64,000 nucleotides of DNA, taken from the NCBI GenBank assembly GCA_965153455.1, contig OZ234500.1:12028001-12092000 (forward strand), written 5' to 3'. The position numbers and the translations under genes are program-made. Positions 12,936 to 26,199 of the stretch are shown here, piece by piece; the stretch's first letter is position 1; each line of letters begins with the position of its first letter. Source of the stretch: Sphagnum compactum. Taxonomy: Eukaryota > Bryophyta > Sphagnopsida > Sphagnales. The notes below the pieces were generated by a model. It ran no database searches, was not told the origin of the DNA, and worked only from the letters and a program-made list of their open reading frames with translations.

Positions 12936-13115
12936 AGCTTGGAGCTGATAAATTCTGTGGGGATGTTATGATAACTGGTTACTACCATATTTTACTGTTG
13001 AAATTCACCAATGATACTGCCATCATGTTCACAATGCTCCTCAGTTTCTTTCTATGTTTTTCGCATTGGGGTCTCCCCTTTTTCCTGTTTGCTGACATAC
13101 TGTTGCATCTGAAAA
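12936..13115. repeat. Diverged duplicate, copy 2
   Basis: Same phrase order as 11,868-12,040, in direct orientation: GGGGATGTTATGATAACTGG, TACCATA, TGTTGAAA, TGCTCCTCAG, CTATGTT, GGGTCTCC, TTTTTCCTGTTTGCT. The flanks also share a GAGTCTTxCCATT phrase. This points to an old segmental tandem duplication of about 1 kb. Confidence 0.65.
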
Positions 13116-15099
13116 CTCTCCAATGTTATCACTGGGTCATCTCTCAATTTTATTAAAGTTGAAAATCACAAGTATGTAGAAGTTATCAATGCTTTTGAAG
13201 ACATTTCAAGTCATGGTGAAAGCATTCTGTTTGTGTTTGAAATGGGCTTTCCTGGGCTGATAATTGTTTGTAGAATGATGTGACAGTGAAGAGTCGGAAA
13301 CTTTAAACAGAGTTCTACCAGTCTAGCATGGAGGCAGTTGCCGCAAGAGTTAAAGAACCTGACTTAGTCTCACTCGTCAGCTAGTATGCACCATTCTTTT
13401 TCTGGCAGCAAATAACTTGCAATTGGGTGTTCTTCTGAATTAAATTCAGAATCTGTTCTTTCCAGAAGGTAGGTGATGACACAGTTTTGCTGGATTAGTG
13501 CATTTTCAAGCTCCATAACTTGGAACTTCTTGACTTTGGACCTTTTCTTCATTGTTTCTTTCATTTCCATTATATGCACTTGGTCTTGAAAGTATGAAAC
13601 TCAAAACTGTTCCTTGAAGTCAGAGTTCATGTAGTCATGCATGTGTGTGTCTCAATGGTCAATACAGGTTGCATAATGTTCCTGTACCTTTTCTGTCCAT
13701 GTTGCCATGTTTTGCAGCTACAAAAGCTTATGATGCAAATTTTCACTCAAAGGCCACAAAAGTCCCCATTTACTAGATGTCCTAACTCTTCGAATTTCTG
13801 CCTGGAACTAGTTTCTTTGTTGTCATGTTTGGTGTCAGTATTTAGAAATCTATAACAGGCAGCATGGAGTACCAGATGGTGTTTGAACCCTTTGAAGAAA
13901 ACTCTACAGGCCCTTTCCCTGTTTCACTTGTCATTGCCTTTGTCAAGAAACAAAACGTCGAACACCATACCCTAAATTTCAAGCCTGAAAATTTATACCA
14001 TTGACAATATGCACATGCATTTCAAATTTTTCCTTGCTCTGGGCATATTGGGAGACATGCCTCAGATTGGATGAAGGTTCATTGACGACATTGATGATGT
14101 TTAAGTTTTTTTTTCACCTTGAGTAATTGAAAGTGATCTGAAACCACCCATGATTTAACCTTTAGGAATCCCAACTGATCCACAGTCCACCACCAATGCT
14201 TCAACAAAAAGCCCCTGAGAAGACTAGTGAACCAATGTACTTGGAGACTGCTCTCTTGTTTACATGAAACCTCAATTTCTTAGTAATTGGTACTTTCAGT
14301 TGTTTCTGCTGTCAGGCCTTTTTATCCTTGCAACCCTAACACACCTCCTTCTCTTTGCCCTTCTCTATTTTGTAAGGGTGCTGATGAAAAATGAGAGATT
14401 GGACCCCCCAATTTAGCTTTGGATCTGACCTCCTAGTTCATCAATTTCCCAAACCCTGATGGTTTAAGATAGAGAATTAGAGAAGTCACTCCCCATAGCA
14501 TACATCATTAGGCAGTAACCATCTCATGCTTGAAACAATTGTTCCCCAGTCCATACAAACCCTTTTGAAGGTTTCTTATATGTGGGCGCTGGCTTCTTAG
14601 TTGGTCAACATCAATCCCAATACTTTTTTTCAATCTTTGAGGTGCTTGAACTTCATAGTGCAATTGGGACTAGGTGTGCATCCTGGAATAGCTCTACCCA
14701 CCACCCCTGTATATGGCCTCTTTCGATATGTATGGAAACCCAAATTTGAAACTACCTGTTTAGGGGTTGACAAGTAGAATCCACTACCCATTGCCAAGAA
14801 CTCTTCACTAGCTGGTGTACAAGGCATTCAGTCTGAAGCCAAAACCTTTTATATAAGGGACTTGTATGGCATACTGTAACGGCTTGGCAGCTTCAACACC
14901 AATTATATTGGTTGAAGAAATGTTAAAATTTTCAAAATACATTTTTTCAAAGAATTTTTTTTTGTGAAGGAAAATAAATAACCTTTTCAAATATTCTGTA
15001 ATATTCCATTTTCAACATGGAACTGTTAAAATTAATTAATTGTTGGATAGACATATGTTGAAGCCCTGTACTACTTGATTAGTGCAGCTCCATGGGACT
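13116..15099. other. Intergenic, nothing recognised
   Basis: Moderate-GC intergenic DNA with short chance frames on both strands. No transposon protein, RNA gene or array was recognised. Confidence 0.45.
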
Positions 15100-15450
15100 T
15101 CATGGTATCACAGCATTTACAAGCTCCAAAACATTCATTTACCCAATTGAGATTGCCATCAACACCTTGGGCCTTGGCCGAACCGGCACCACAAGACACT
15201 AAATAACCACCCCCACCCCCCACCCCCATGGAGCTCTGTCCACCTACACTGGTACCATGATGTAAACTAAAAACCTCAAAATTCTTGCTTTCTGCACATG
15301 ATACATAACACCTCCAAAGACTAAAGCAGCAGGGTCCCCAAGCCCAAATTTCACATTTCCCAGGTTAAATATAGCCACTATTAGGCCTGGCTCAAGAAGG
15401 TGAAGGTACCAGCATTGGTGTTGGTTCACCCTGACCATGGTCAACTACTA
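15100..15450. repeat. Dispersed repeat copy related to 55.9-56.3 kb
   Basis: Shared phrases with the 56-kb region, in the same orientation, are GGCCGAACCGGCACC (about 15,176), CACCTACACTGGTACCATG (about 15,242), then a longer block. That block runs TTTCACATTTCCCAGGTTAAATATAG to AAGAAGGTGAAGGTACCAG and matches 56,220-56,290 with few changes. A CCCCCACCCCCCACCCCCA run sits at about 15,210. Confidence 0.75.
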
Positions 15451-16177
15451 GGTATACAATTTCAGAATTTCTCTAGGAATGGATGCGTTCACACATGAGA
15501 GGGGTGGAGGGGAGGGTGAGCAGCAGTCTTCTGTTGGCACAAAGAATTACACATAAGCAACATCCAATTCCTTCATGGCAGACATATTGGAAGAGCAACC
15601 AACACACTTCCTCAAATGTGCCAGTGAAAAGTGCTTCAATGGCTGGGTTAGGGACTTTAAACTACACTCACACCCTCTGCATTATCCAGAAAACCTGCAT
15701 GCAAGTCTCAGTACTGCTGCTAATCACAGAATTCATCTCACCCAGAAATGAAAGGCACTGCAGCGATGAACCCCAAGTTGAGGCCTCTCAACTGCAGTCC
15801 CACTGTCTATTGTTGTAGGCTTGTGGGACTGTTTGATATGAGAGTGAGGAAGACAGTGAAAAAGCCAGACAAGAAGTGAAACACCCCGACTCAGTCCACA
15901 ATTTTGAGAGCTGACACAAAATTGCACATGGAGGTTGGGAAGATGAAACTGTAATGCATGACGATTCCATTGAACCCCCAACCACACCCGGTGGACACTA
16001 TTACTACTTTACCTACCCATTTCAAACTACCAATACTATTTACAAGGTCCTCGCAATCCACTTGTGCTCACCTACTGCCATGATAGTTACACAACTCTCA
16101 CAACTTTTGCCATAACAAAGTACCCTACTCATTTTGAAAGTTACAATCTATTCACTTGCAAATAGCTGTTTTCTTGT

Positions 16178-16229
16178 CCAGGCCTAGGTAGACATATCAT
16201 ATTCACATTCTATGTCTACTTAAGCCTGG
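16178..16229. repeat. Short inverted repeat, 18-nt arms
   Basis: The arm CCAGGCCTAGGTAGACAT at 16,178-16,195 pairs with 16,212-16,229 (16 of 18 positions) around a 16-nt loop. Confidence 0.7.
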
Positions 16230-17287
16230 CCAGTATAGTAAAGGATAACCAAGCTACTCCTACACACTTGTGTATATTTTAGGAACCACTCTGCACCCAT
16301 CCCATTTGACATGACACTTTGAAAATTACCTACAAGTTGTGGCTATCCTTGCTTTCTTCTAAAATGTACAGGCCATCAGGCAGGATGCAATAGATACTGT
16401 CATTTCATTTAGGCGCATTACACTAATGGCACTCAATGCTAACTTCCTTGGGTGGCATAACTGAAGTGCCACATTTTCACATCAGTTGGGCAATTTGGCT
16501 TGGCCCCTCAGAAGAGAGGTCATTAGGGCTTCATAAAATGCCAGAGTGCTGTGACCCAAACCACAATGTTAGGTCCAAAAATATATATAATGGGTGTAAG
16601 TGCCATATTCCATTGGTACCCAAACATCCCCACGTACCATCATCCTTAGCCATAAAACCTCCTAGTTAGTTCAACAAGAAAATGCTTAGGGGTGTCCCCA
16701 AGATAATCACCCACATGGAGGGGGTTCATAAAAACAACATCTTACCCAAGGGATAAACAAATTTTGTCCCTCCCTGCCACCAATGTTTTCAACTACTATG
16801 TCCTGCAAAGTTGCAATTTGTATAGAGGTGTGCCCAACTTCATCTGAGTTTAGGAAGGGTGATTGCTACTTGTTGGCGACAGGCTTTTGAGGGTGGCCTG
16901 GATTGCAAAGAAGCCTGGCACCAAATGAGTTTTGGAGTGACAACTTTCAGTATTTAGTGTTTTGATTAGTTCAGTTTTATCTTGGTGATCTAGGCTTTGG
17001 TTACTGAGTGACTCCAAGCATTCTCCAAAGCTTCTTTTGGTGTGTGTTTAACATGCACAACGCGCAGGTGGTGGATGGACTCCGTCTGTGCTGACATAAA
17101 CAGACTATAATCCACCCTCCAACCCTACCTTAACCTCATGAATCAAAAACCATAGCCAAAACATATAGCTTCCTTTAGTTTTGGCAAATGTCAGGCCCAT
17201 ACCAGAACAAAACAGGCTCCCCATACTTCTTAACTTCTCTGTTGCTTTACTTTCTTGGAAACACAACAATGCTAGTCAAGTGCACTT

Positions 17288-17309
17288 GTGGGGGGGGGGA
17301 GGGGGGGGG
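17288..17309. repeat. G tract (G-quadruplex-prone)
   Basis: Two runs of nine or more G separated by a single A. Such tracts can fold as G-quadruplexes in single strands, and they are also prone to length errors in assemblies. Confidence 0.6.
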
Positions 17310-18869
17310 TTACGCCAGTGTACATAAGCAATTCACCCAGCTTTCTGAACTCCAATTTTCAAGATGATGACTTTGATGTCTGCCAAGCCCACCCACCAAT
17401 CACCACCAGAAAGCCTGTGGTAAATGGACCAAACCAATTCCATGTTTCATCTGGAGCTTCCATGTTAAAGCTGCAGTGTTCCATTTGAACATGATGGATC
17501 ATCATGGTCCAGCCTCCAGACTTACTCCACCCCCTACAACTAGTAAGAAACTTGTATCTCATGTATCTAAGCCTTCCAAGACCAAGCCTGGCTCAGGCAT
17601 CAAAACTTCAAAGTAGCCAGCTTTTTGCACTTGATTCCCATGCGACCCTTTTATAGCTTATTCTGTACTTGTTCTTCTTAAATATCCACCGTCATCTGTA
17701 GCACGGTGCACCCTAGTGGAGTGACCCACATATCATGGTTGTTGTTCCACAAGTGCGCTCAGTACTTACATACCCTTGAGAAAATTATGAGTTTTATTAC
17801 CGCTTATGTTTTGATAGGAAAATCTGAACTTCTTTGAGTGATCCAAATGAGAAATGGTTCACACTGAGAGCTAACTATGGCCTAGCCTACCACCACTCCA
17901 AGAAGTGCTTTGGAATGTCCAGTTGGACAATGTGGACAACCAATCTCCAAAGTCCATGACCATGGGTTTTTTTTTTTTTTTCTCCCAATGAAAGTGTCTC
18001 TTCTAGTGGCTCTTGGAACATCTTTTTTAGGTGTTTATTTGTCCATGGGTTTAGCCACCTCTCCACTTCCTCCCCTTCCTGGCAGACCCATCTCCCATAC
18101 CCACTGCCATCTTGCTACAAGTAGTTGATTGAGTTAGGGTATCCATTAACCAACCCTATTGTCACCAGAAGTTGGGTGAGTTACGATCTGACACGTGACT
18201 TACAGCAATCAAACTTCGACTTGGGTCCTCCCTGTACTTCCTTCCCACTTCTTATCCCAGTCAGTGCCTTTATTAATAGAGCTTGGCAGAGTTATATCAT
18301 TTTTTGTGATTGTCCTTGGCAGGGTTCTTTTTTATAAAAAATAAAACGTGCGCAAGTGGCAACATGACTGCCCTTGAATATGCCTAACTGGCATCTTATG
18401 TAATTTGGCCGAAGGGTTAGTTGGTTTCTTGGTCATTTGTTTAGTCAGCGTTTGGCCAACATGGATTTTTCAAGATAGCCCGAAGTGGCTATTCATTTTT
18501 TAAGAAATAAGTTAAAGTGGCACCCACTAATTTTTTTAAGTAAGTCTAACTGGCACCCACCAAAAAAACCAGTGCAGCAGAATGTGGCTCCTGGGCTGAA
18601 AAGGAAGGAGAAACAAAGACACAAGTGACATTTTTGCAAAACCAAACCTAAAAACTAAACACAAATTGTACACACTTTGAGGGGGAGTTGAACCCTAGTC
18701 TGATATCAGACTTTGCCCAATGCAACTCAAAGTCCCACCCACCACACCCAAATGTCAATAAACCTCATAACCTTATAAGAAACCAAGCACAATCACCAAA
18801 CTTGTCCAAATCATGGAAACAAAAACACTTGAATTTTGTGTTGTGAAAAGAACAAAACTTGCTAAGAAG

Positions 18870-21082
18870 CAGCACCAATCTGGACTTTTTGATCGTTCCA
18901 AGCTATAATAGCCTCATGATAAGGGAAGTTTTCTTAAGTATAAAATTCTTGTGCAAACATGCAAACATTTGTGTCCAAATGCAGACCCAACCTGTTGTGC
19001 AACTTATCTTTCATGAATGCAGGTGTGGAGAAAGTTTGTTCATCTTCTATAGATCCAAACACCAACACCACCGCAACTCAACCAACTTTAAATACTCATT
19101 AGCCACTGAGTGAGTAAGGCATTGTTGCTGGTTATGACCCACAACTTGGTCATTGGATTAGTATCAAAAGGCTTAGCCATAGCCTTTGGTGCCTACGTTT
19201 TCATGGTGAGCTTAAATATGCACATCTGCAAATCCTAGAGGTTAGCATCCAAAGGTTCTGCAACCTGTAGCAGTGACGGTTTCGCCTTCTTTGTTTTACA
19301 ATAATGTTTCTTTATGAGAGCCATATGCAAAAAAAAAGAGAAATATGCATTAGGCTGCATCCAAAACTGTGAATACACAATGCCAAGGGCATTCATCAAC
19401 TAAAAATCCACAAGACACCAATCCAACTCAGTGATGAGCATGTCAACTACAGCAGAACATTAACCTCTCATTTGCATGATGGATGTTTCAAAAATGGCCT
19501 TACATTCATGTTACTTAACCCTAATCAACGGATTGAAAATGTGAATTACATAACAATGACCAGCCATATGAAAAGTAAGTGTTTCCATACCATTGTTGAG
19601 GTTAGTAACCCAATCCTACGTGATTGTGGCTGAAGTATTTTCCACCACATTTTAAAAAATTTGGAAATGTTCACGCTAATAATTATTGGATGGATTTGAA
19701 TACATCATATAAATATCTATTTGGCAAATCTTTACAATTGCCACAAAGTCATAGATGAAAATATCCCTCCCTTGCACAAATTTGATTAAAACATTCACTA
19801 CCTCCAACAATGGTAACAAACAAGATAAGCCCAACAAGATGTGAAGGTCACAAAAGAGGTTTAGATTGAACCTTACTTGAGCAACTAAAACATTATCTTG
19901 TGACATTTTCACAGTCAGTGTCTTATATTTTGCCATCACCCATTTCAAAAGTTCCAACATGTTTATCCATCGAGTCTTCACAGTTCGCAAAATCTTCAGC
20001 CTTCTTGTTTCCATGATCTTGGCAAGCTTAATGAATTTCAAATGGTGCTTAAGGGAGCTGGAGAAATAAAAATACAGTGACTGCAACAAATCTTCCAACT
20101 TGGCCACCATGGGCAGATTTGACAAAATTTGAATAGTAAGATTCGTTTGATGGGCCATGCAATGTTGTCCCATCATGTAAAAAGCAAATTTCTCCTTCAA
20201 TTGAAACGTCACTCCAGTGTGGCAACCTTGGAAAATGGAGGCCCCATCAACACCAAAACAAATCAACCTCTTAGTTGTCTCCTCTTGAATCAAACCCCCT
20301 TGCTACATGAAGGCTTGAGCTATTACAATAGTAAGATTATTTGCATTTCCACCCTCAACAACATGTTGAAGTGTGAATAGAATAGGAATTATTTTCCATG
20401 CATGCATCACATATGCATGCACTGAAATCGAAGATTGATTATCAACAATAGTAACCTCATTTGCACTCAAAGAAAGAAAGTTTGCCCCAACAACAATAGT
20501 TTGAGTTTGTTTCAAAACTTGCTTAGACATGCAATTTGCCATCTCCCACCTAGAACCATTAGACTAATGCTTGATGGGATTGTTAAGACCATTCAGCTGC
20601 ACAAATAATGTCTACATTGATGTGTATACTATCATGGGGCGGTTGTGATTGAGTAAGTGAAAGATTAATGCAAACTACACAATCTCCTTCCTCTTATCAA
20701 AAAATTGAACTGCACCATGAGTGACTTGCTATAACATTGTTTTTGAACCCTTTGCAAAATAAAGCTTCTCATTAGCAACATGGGCATTTGATTTCAAGAA
20801 ATAATGTTTCCCCACCTTTACCCCTGACATAGCTACCAAAGCTTTAGGACGACTTGCATGCTTCCAAAGTGAATCAAGCTTAAAAACCAGAAGCTTATAT
20901 TTACCACCAATTAAGGAACATACCTTACACCAAACTTGAACAACCTTGCCATTGGAACTCAAAACAGATTTTGCCCAAGGAAGCTTGACTACCCGAATAT
21001 CTTGAAAGTGCTTATTCATTTCATAGGCCTTCTTTATTTTCTTGGTTAATGCAATGTTTTCTTGTGCCAAAACTAGGTCCAT
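18870..21082 (-). pseudogene. hAT transposase relic, nearly full length
   Basis: Minus-strand reading gives the full order of a BED-finger hAT transposase. An N-terminal zinc-finger region (WCKVC at about 20,930, then KHASRPKA) is followed by VQFFDKRKEIV and a GSRWEMANC linker. The RNase-H-like part follows, with CFGVDGASIFQG at about 20,225-20,260, HCMAHQTNL and KTRWINMLELLKW. Next come WENTSATITxDWVTNLNNG and KLTMKTxAPKAMAKPFDTNP. The C-terminal dimerisation region has GSIEDEQTFSTPAFMKDKL at about 19,000-19,060 and ENFPYHEAIIAWN. From 21,082 to about 19,110 the frame never shifts but carries at least 13 stops. Two small indels follow near 19,110 and 19,035. No termini were identified. Confidence 0.88.
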
Positions 21083-22579
21083 AACCTCACACTAATGTTC
21101 CATAGCAAAAGGAATAGGAAGATGAACATCATCATGAGTATGGCTATTAGAAGCACCATCCCCTTTCGAGATTTTGTCACCAAATAAATACTTATACTTG
21201 AAGTTTTTAGGGGGTTGCAACTTCATTAGTAGTTTAAACATGAAGGCCCAAACTAGAATGTCGAACAAGAAACAAAGTAGATGAACACCAACAACACACT
21301 TTGCACTGTGCACATTGCTGATCCAACCCAAATAAAGAATATGAACATCAATAATATGCACAATGCATATGCAGGCAATAAACCAACACGAAAGCACAAT
21401 AGAGCAACACAAAAGTGTGGCAAACTTCTGACCTAAATCTTAAGCACAACAAATGAACACCTAAGTTGAGCAAACCTCTAACCAACTTTTCAACGTAGCA
21501 TAATAACACGAAAGTGCGTTGTGCATTGTGTAGACTACATAAATGGATAGCCTAGACAGATGTGTTGAAGACAAGCATGATCACCACATTAAAGGCTCAA
21601 GCACAAGTTGCAACAATAATTTTTTGACTATCATGCAAGTTTCAAACTCAGCAAAATGCACCAAAAAAAAAGTCAAATATAAACAAATGTCAACTCTCAT
21701 AGATTCATTGTTCATAATGCACACCTCAACAAAATGAAAAAAAAAAAAACTAAGGAGGAGTGAAAAAGGCTTACCTATAGGGTTTAAACCTTAAGGTTTC
21801 TGATCGCAATGTGCACCTCAATGGTGAACAAAAACAAACCATCAAGGTTCAAGAGTCAGCGACTCAACTGTCATGCAAATTGCAACTCCCAGAATCGAGC
21901 TCCTGACCAACGTCGTTTTTTTTTAACTCCATCAAACATCCAAAGTTCATGTGGAAATCCATGGACTCATGGAGTCTTCCAGGCTCCAACTGAAGGTAAA
22001 AACATGTGAACATTGACACCATTAGACTCTAGAGTTCCAAGTTCCAACAATGAGTTCCAATCCCATAATAAATCCCAACACTTGGACCATGTATTCATGA
22101 TTTTCAACCCACCAAATTTCAACGACATTAATCCATAGCTCTACATTACTAAGTTACTGATCACAAAATCAAGAAAATTCTTTGTTGGCAAATGCTACAA
22201 TGAACCACTAAGGAGAGATGGTGAACATTCAAGAAAGCTTGTAAGTTCAAGTGGCGAAAAGAAGAGGTTGTTGTGAAAGGAAGTGATTGCACGAGTAATG
22301 AAAGGGACAAGTTTAGCGAGGGTTTAAGGTTGCATCTATCATGAAGCTAGCTCCTTGCTAGCTAATGATGGAGGCATGGTCACAATCACCCATCCACAGT
22401 TCAGCTTGCTTTGGTGATGCCCTAATTTTTAAAACTTTTTATCCTTTATATGATTCACATGCCCTATTTTTTTTGAGCTTTTTGGCAAAAATTAGCATGA
22501 AAAAAGAACGTTGGTCCTTGGTAGACCCATTTATCTTACTACCTAATCAATTCCAAACAAAGTTTAGTAAAATCTCATT
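21083..22579. other. Intergenic, probably part of or flanking the hAT element
   Basis: No further protein texture was recognised upstream of the hAT N-terminus. The element's outer end should lie in this stretch, but no clear inverted terminus pairing with the 18.5-18.9 kb side was found. Confidence 0.35.
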
Positions 22580-22953
22580 AAGGCCCCTTTTACATTGGGA
22601 GTCAAAGCCAATGTTCAACCCAAATCCAACATTCCTATTGGTGCAAAAGTTGAAATCAACCCCAAGGGCTTTACACTAGGAGTCAAGGCTGAAATAGGTA
22701 GAAAATAACTTTTCAATCTGCCCCAAGTTATTAATAAATGCTGAGTTTTATGGCCTTGTATTGGCCCCAAGGCTAAAAAAAGGATACCATCGAATTTGGG
22801 AGGCCAATGTTCCAGCATTTGTTAATATCCTAACATCAATGTTCTAGCATTTATTAGTAACTTGGGGCCAATCTACAACCCAAAAATGCTCAAAGTTGGC
22901 CCCAAGTTTTTTGTGGCCTAATTCCTAATGTAAAGCAAGCCTAATATTAAAAT
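22580..22953. mobile_element. MITE-like element with imperfect terminal inverted repeats
   Basis: The left end reads AGGCCCCTTTTACATTGGGA. The reverse complement of the right end reads AGGCTTGCTTTACATTAGGA, giving about 20-28 bp of imperfect inverted repeat around roughly 370 bp of non-coding DNA. An internal TTTACACTAGGAGTCAAGGC near 22,670-22,690 repeats the terminal motif, so two related elements may be nested. Target-site duplication is not clear. Confidence 0.55.
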
Positions 22954-23467
22954 TAGACCCTTAAAGTCCCCTAAACTTGGCATGGAAACCTCATGTTTTC
23001 CAATACACATGTCAACATGTGATACATGGCACAAAACCCATTCAATGGGGGAAAAACTCATTTTTTGCCTCAAAATTCAAGGTCATTTGAGTTCAACGCC
23101 AAGTTGGGTTGCTTGTCATGAGTGAACTTTTTCATATTTTCATTGTTGTGTATCATTTTTTGTCAAATAACATTGCATGGAGAAGCAATTGTGGAGACAC
23201 TAACAATATGGAAGTATTGATAATTTGCCCACAAATTATATCACTTCTTTAAATCTTTTTCTTTTTCTGTTGAATTCTTTTTTTTCCTTCTTATAAAGGT
23301 TGTGTGCCAACAAGTCATTCATCCTCCCATGCATTTAATTCAATTAATAACACACATCAAAAAAAAATTATACCTCCACAACATATTCATGGGATGTTAA
23401 AAACATACATGATTTAATAGATTCATAATGTTTTTAAAATTATTTAAACACCTTTGACTACTATAGT

Positions 23468-23518
23468 AATAATGACAATAATGACATTATTTATGTCAAT
23501 GTCATTATTGTCATTATT
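23468..23518. repeat. Perfect inverted repeat, 21-nt arms
   Basis: The arm at 23,468-23,488 (AATAATGACAATAATGACATT pattern) is the exact complement of 23,498-23,518, with a 9-nt loop. It lies in AT-rich DNA with no gene, and the arms are built from the ATAATGAC phrase repeated twice. Confidence 0.85.
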
Positions 23519-23679
23519 GTCCGAGATCAAGCAATGACATTTGTAATGAGGATAATGTTGGTCATCTACCCATATAATTAATGATATGCAAATTAGATTT
23601 TTAATTAATGAATTTTCAAAAGAAAACAATGAAAGGATCTCTATTAATGACTTAATTGATGCAAATTTAATCAATCATG

Positions 23680-23740
23680 AATATATAGAAAGATCTTTTT
23701 TATTTAATAAAAAAATCATGCAAAAATCTTTCTATATATT
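23680..23740. repeat. Inverted repeat, 15-nt perfect arms
   Basis: The arm AATATATAGAAAGAT at 23,680-23,694 pairs exactly with 23,726-23,740. The 31-nt loop itself contains complementary T-rich and A-rich runs, so the stem can extend. Confidence 0.8.
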
Positions 23741-26199
23741 TATGATAGGAAAATTTGGATAATGTAACATATCATTATCTGAATAGATTGTTAATAACCA
23801 TTAATTTAGTCACAAGACATGCACAAAAATATTTTAGTTTATTTATTCATATTATGTATGCAATCATATAACAATGATAAATGACATTTTGCATGTAAAA
23901 TGTCTTATAAACATTCATAAATTCTTATTCAATTTTGTTGGAGATTGATTTTAGGAAATAAAAAATGTCAAATGTGAATTTCAAAGATAACATCATTCAC
24001 AAATATACCTCTTCAACCATTATTTGATCAATTTTTTTGTGTTATTACATTTTCAAATGATTTTATCTTTTGCTTCATCTTGGTAAAATAATTTCACAAA
24101 TATGTAAGTTATAAATGCCTAGGTTTTTTTTCTCTCTTTTGAAAGATGAATACCCATGTCATTTGAAAACATTCTTGTAAAGGTATAAATGGGTTGATAT
24201 CATACAACATGCACTATATAATGATGATGTGATGCATTTAATCAAATTATCAAAACACATATCAAAATTATTTTGTGACCAGAATTTTTAAAACATAACA
24301 AAAACATTGAGGAAAATAATACATCTTTCTTTTTTTGGTCCATTAATTATTTCAATTGTTTCTTTTCGCACAATGCACACATAATGAGGTGAACATCACT
24401 TGGTGTTTAACACTTTAAATAAGAGCAAATCACAATGAAGGAGAAAGAATATGTTCATGCCCCAAAATAGAAATTTCATTTCATGTTCATATGTCAATGA
24501 CATAAAATGTTGAAATAACCTTGAAAAAGATGAATTTCAGCCAAAGAGTAATGTTGATATGATGTGATGTGTAACATGTAATAAAATTTTCTTATTTGCA
24601 CCAAAACTAAAAACATTGGAAAACAAGGAAACAACAAAATATCATTTTGGAACAAGAATTTTTTTAAGTGTTATTGAATTGAAAGACACTAATTCCTTCC
24701 TATATAAAATTAAAATCCATTCAATTTGATTAAATCTAAATCCACTTCCAATTTAACAATTGGATTAAGATTCAATTGAATTGAATTCAAATTCAATTAA
24801 AGAAAATTGATATGCAAATTGATGGAAAATGTATTCAATATCTTCTTGCGACTATGTTGTTGGAAAAAACATTCAATACATTGAAAAGACACCTTTCCAT
24901 TCCTCTTCCTTGGGAATGAGCTAACAAATTCCAATTTAGAATTTTCCAATGTACAACATTTGAAGAACCTAAATTTGTCTAACTACTTAAACCAACTTCG
25001 ATGAGTCATCATCATTGGAATTTGGCTAAATATATTTATGGATGATCACCACTTGAGCAACATCACAATATTGGGAAAAAAACCATTGGGGCCAATTGAA
25101 ACTAGTTGTGTTTGCCCCATACATGCTTGGTAAAACCTAAATCATATGCGCATGTCTACTATTTTAGGGCAATAGTAAATTTTTATAACATAAAAGACAA
25201 CAACAATACAAACAAATTAATCAATTAAAAATTAATTTCATTATGATTTTTGTTATTAAATCTTCATCAAAGCCTTATTGAAGTTTTTAAAAAATATATC
25301 AAATTAATTTTAAACATTTATATCTCAAAAATAAGTGTTATATTAAAATTTAATCTATTTTTAAGTTGATGTGTTTTATTTTATTCAATTTTTGCATAAT
25401 CTTTCAAATTAATTTCTTAATAATCTCATTTTAATAAGATTCAAAGGAATTGAAGCTAATTATTTATATGTTTATCAAGCAAATTTCATTTAAAAAACTA
25501 GTCATATGAATTTTTTTTAATATTTCATAATGATATGAAACCTTGTGATACAAGAAGGCAAGTGACAACCCTAAAAAATAATGATATAAAGGCATGATTA
25601 AATCAATTACCCAACATTCATATTTTGAAAAGAAACCCAACAAGTAAATGGGTAGACTTCAAAATAACCCATCAATTGATGGGTGCACCCAAAATCTACA
25701 CATGCATGTCCATTAGCTTGGGGCAGTAAAAAATGCTTGAAATTGTCACAACTTCAACCCCTAAGATCTTGAACCCATTTTACACCCATTTTACCTTTAT
25801 TTGAGCTTTAGTTTTAAAATTGGTCCAATTTGTTCATCCATGAATCAAATTACAAGTCCTACTATTAGATTCAAAGTTTATAGACTCATAATTCTTTGAT
25901 AAAAATTTCAATCAATATCAAGCAAAGGATGGGAAGAAAACATCTACTTCAAGCACCCTTCACACCTAATGTAATTTCGGTGGTAAGTTGGTGGTAGCCA
26001 CTTAGCAAAAGAACTTCCATTCACATATGTAATCGTAGTTGGAATCCTAGGTGGCATTTGGTGTTAGTGAGGTGTTAGTTTAGTGGTAAGGGTCAAGTTA
26101 GTTAACACCCAATCTTATTAAAATGTAGATTTTTGGCTGATTTTGAAGTGTTACGTATCATCCTAGTGCACAAGTCTCACACACTAAGTTTAGTGAATA

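Larger units (their letters stand above)
15451..18859. other. Intergenic with scattered simple repeats
   Basis: No gene was recognised. The stretch contains a hairpin at 16,178-16,229 and a G tract at 17,288-17,309, listed separately, plus a T run at about 17,967-17,980. Frames over 60 codons occur on both strands but look like chance. Confidence 0.45.
22954..25951. other. Very AT-rich intergenic stretch
   Basis: No gene. It contains the two hairpins near 23.5 and 23.7 kb. At 24.72-24.80 kb there is an AATTGAATTCAAATTC low-complexity block with self-complementary phrases. Confidence 0.5.

Noticed and set aside
17967-17980. Poly-T as a retrocopy tail
   Set aside because: No gene-derived sequence adjoins it and no flanking direct repeats are seen.
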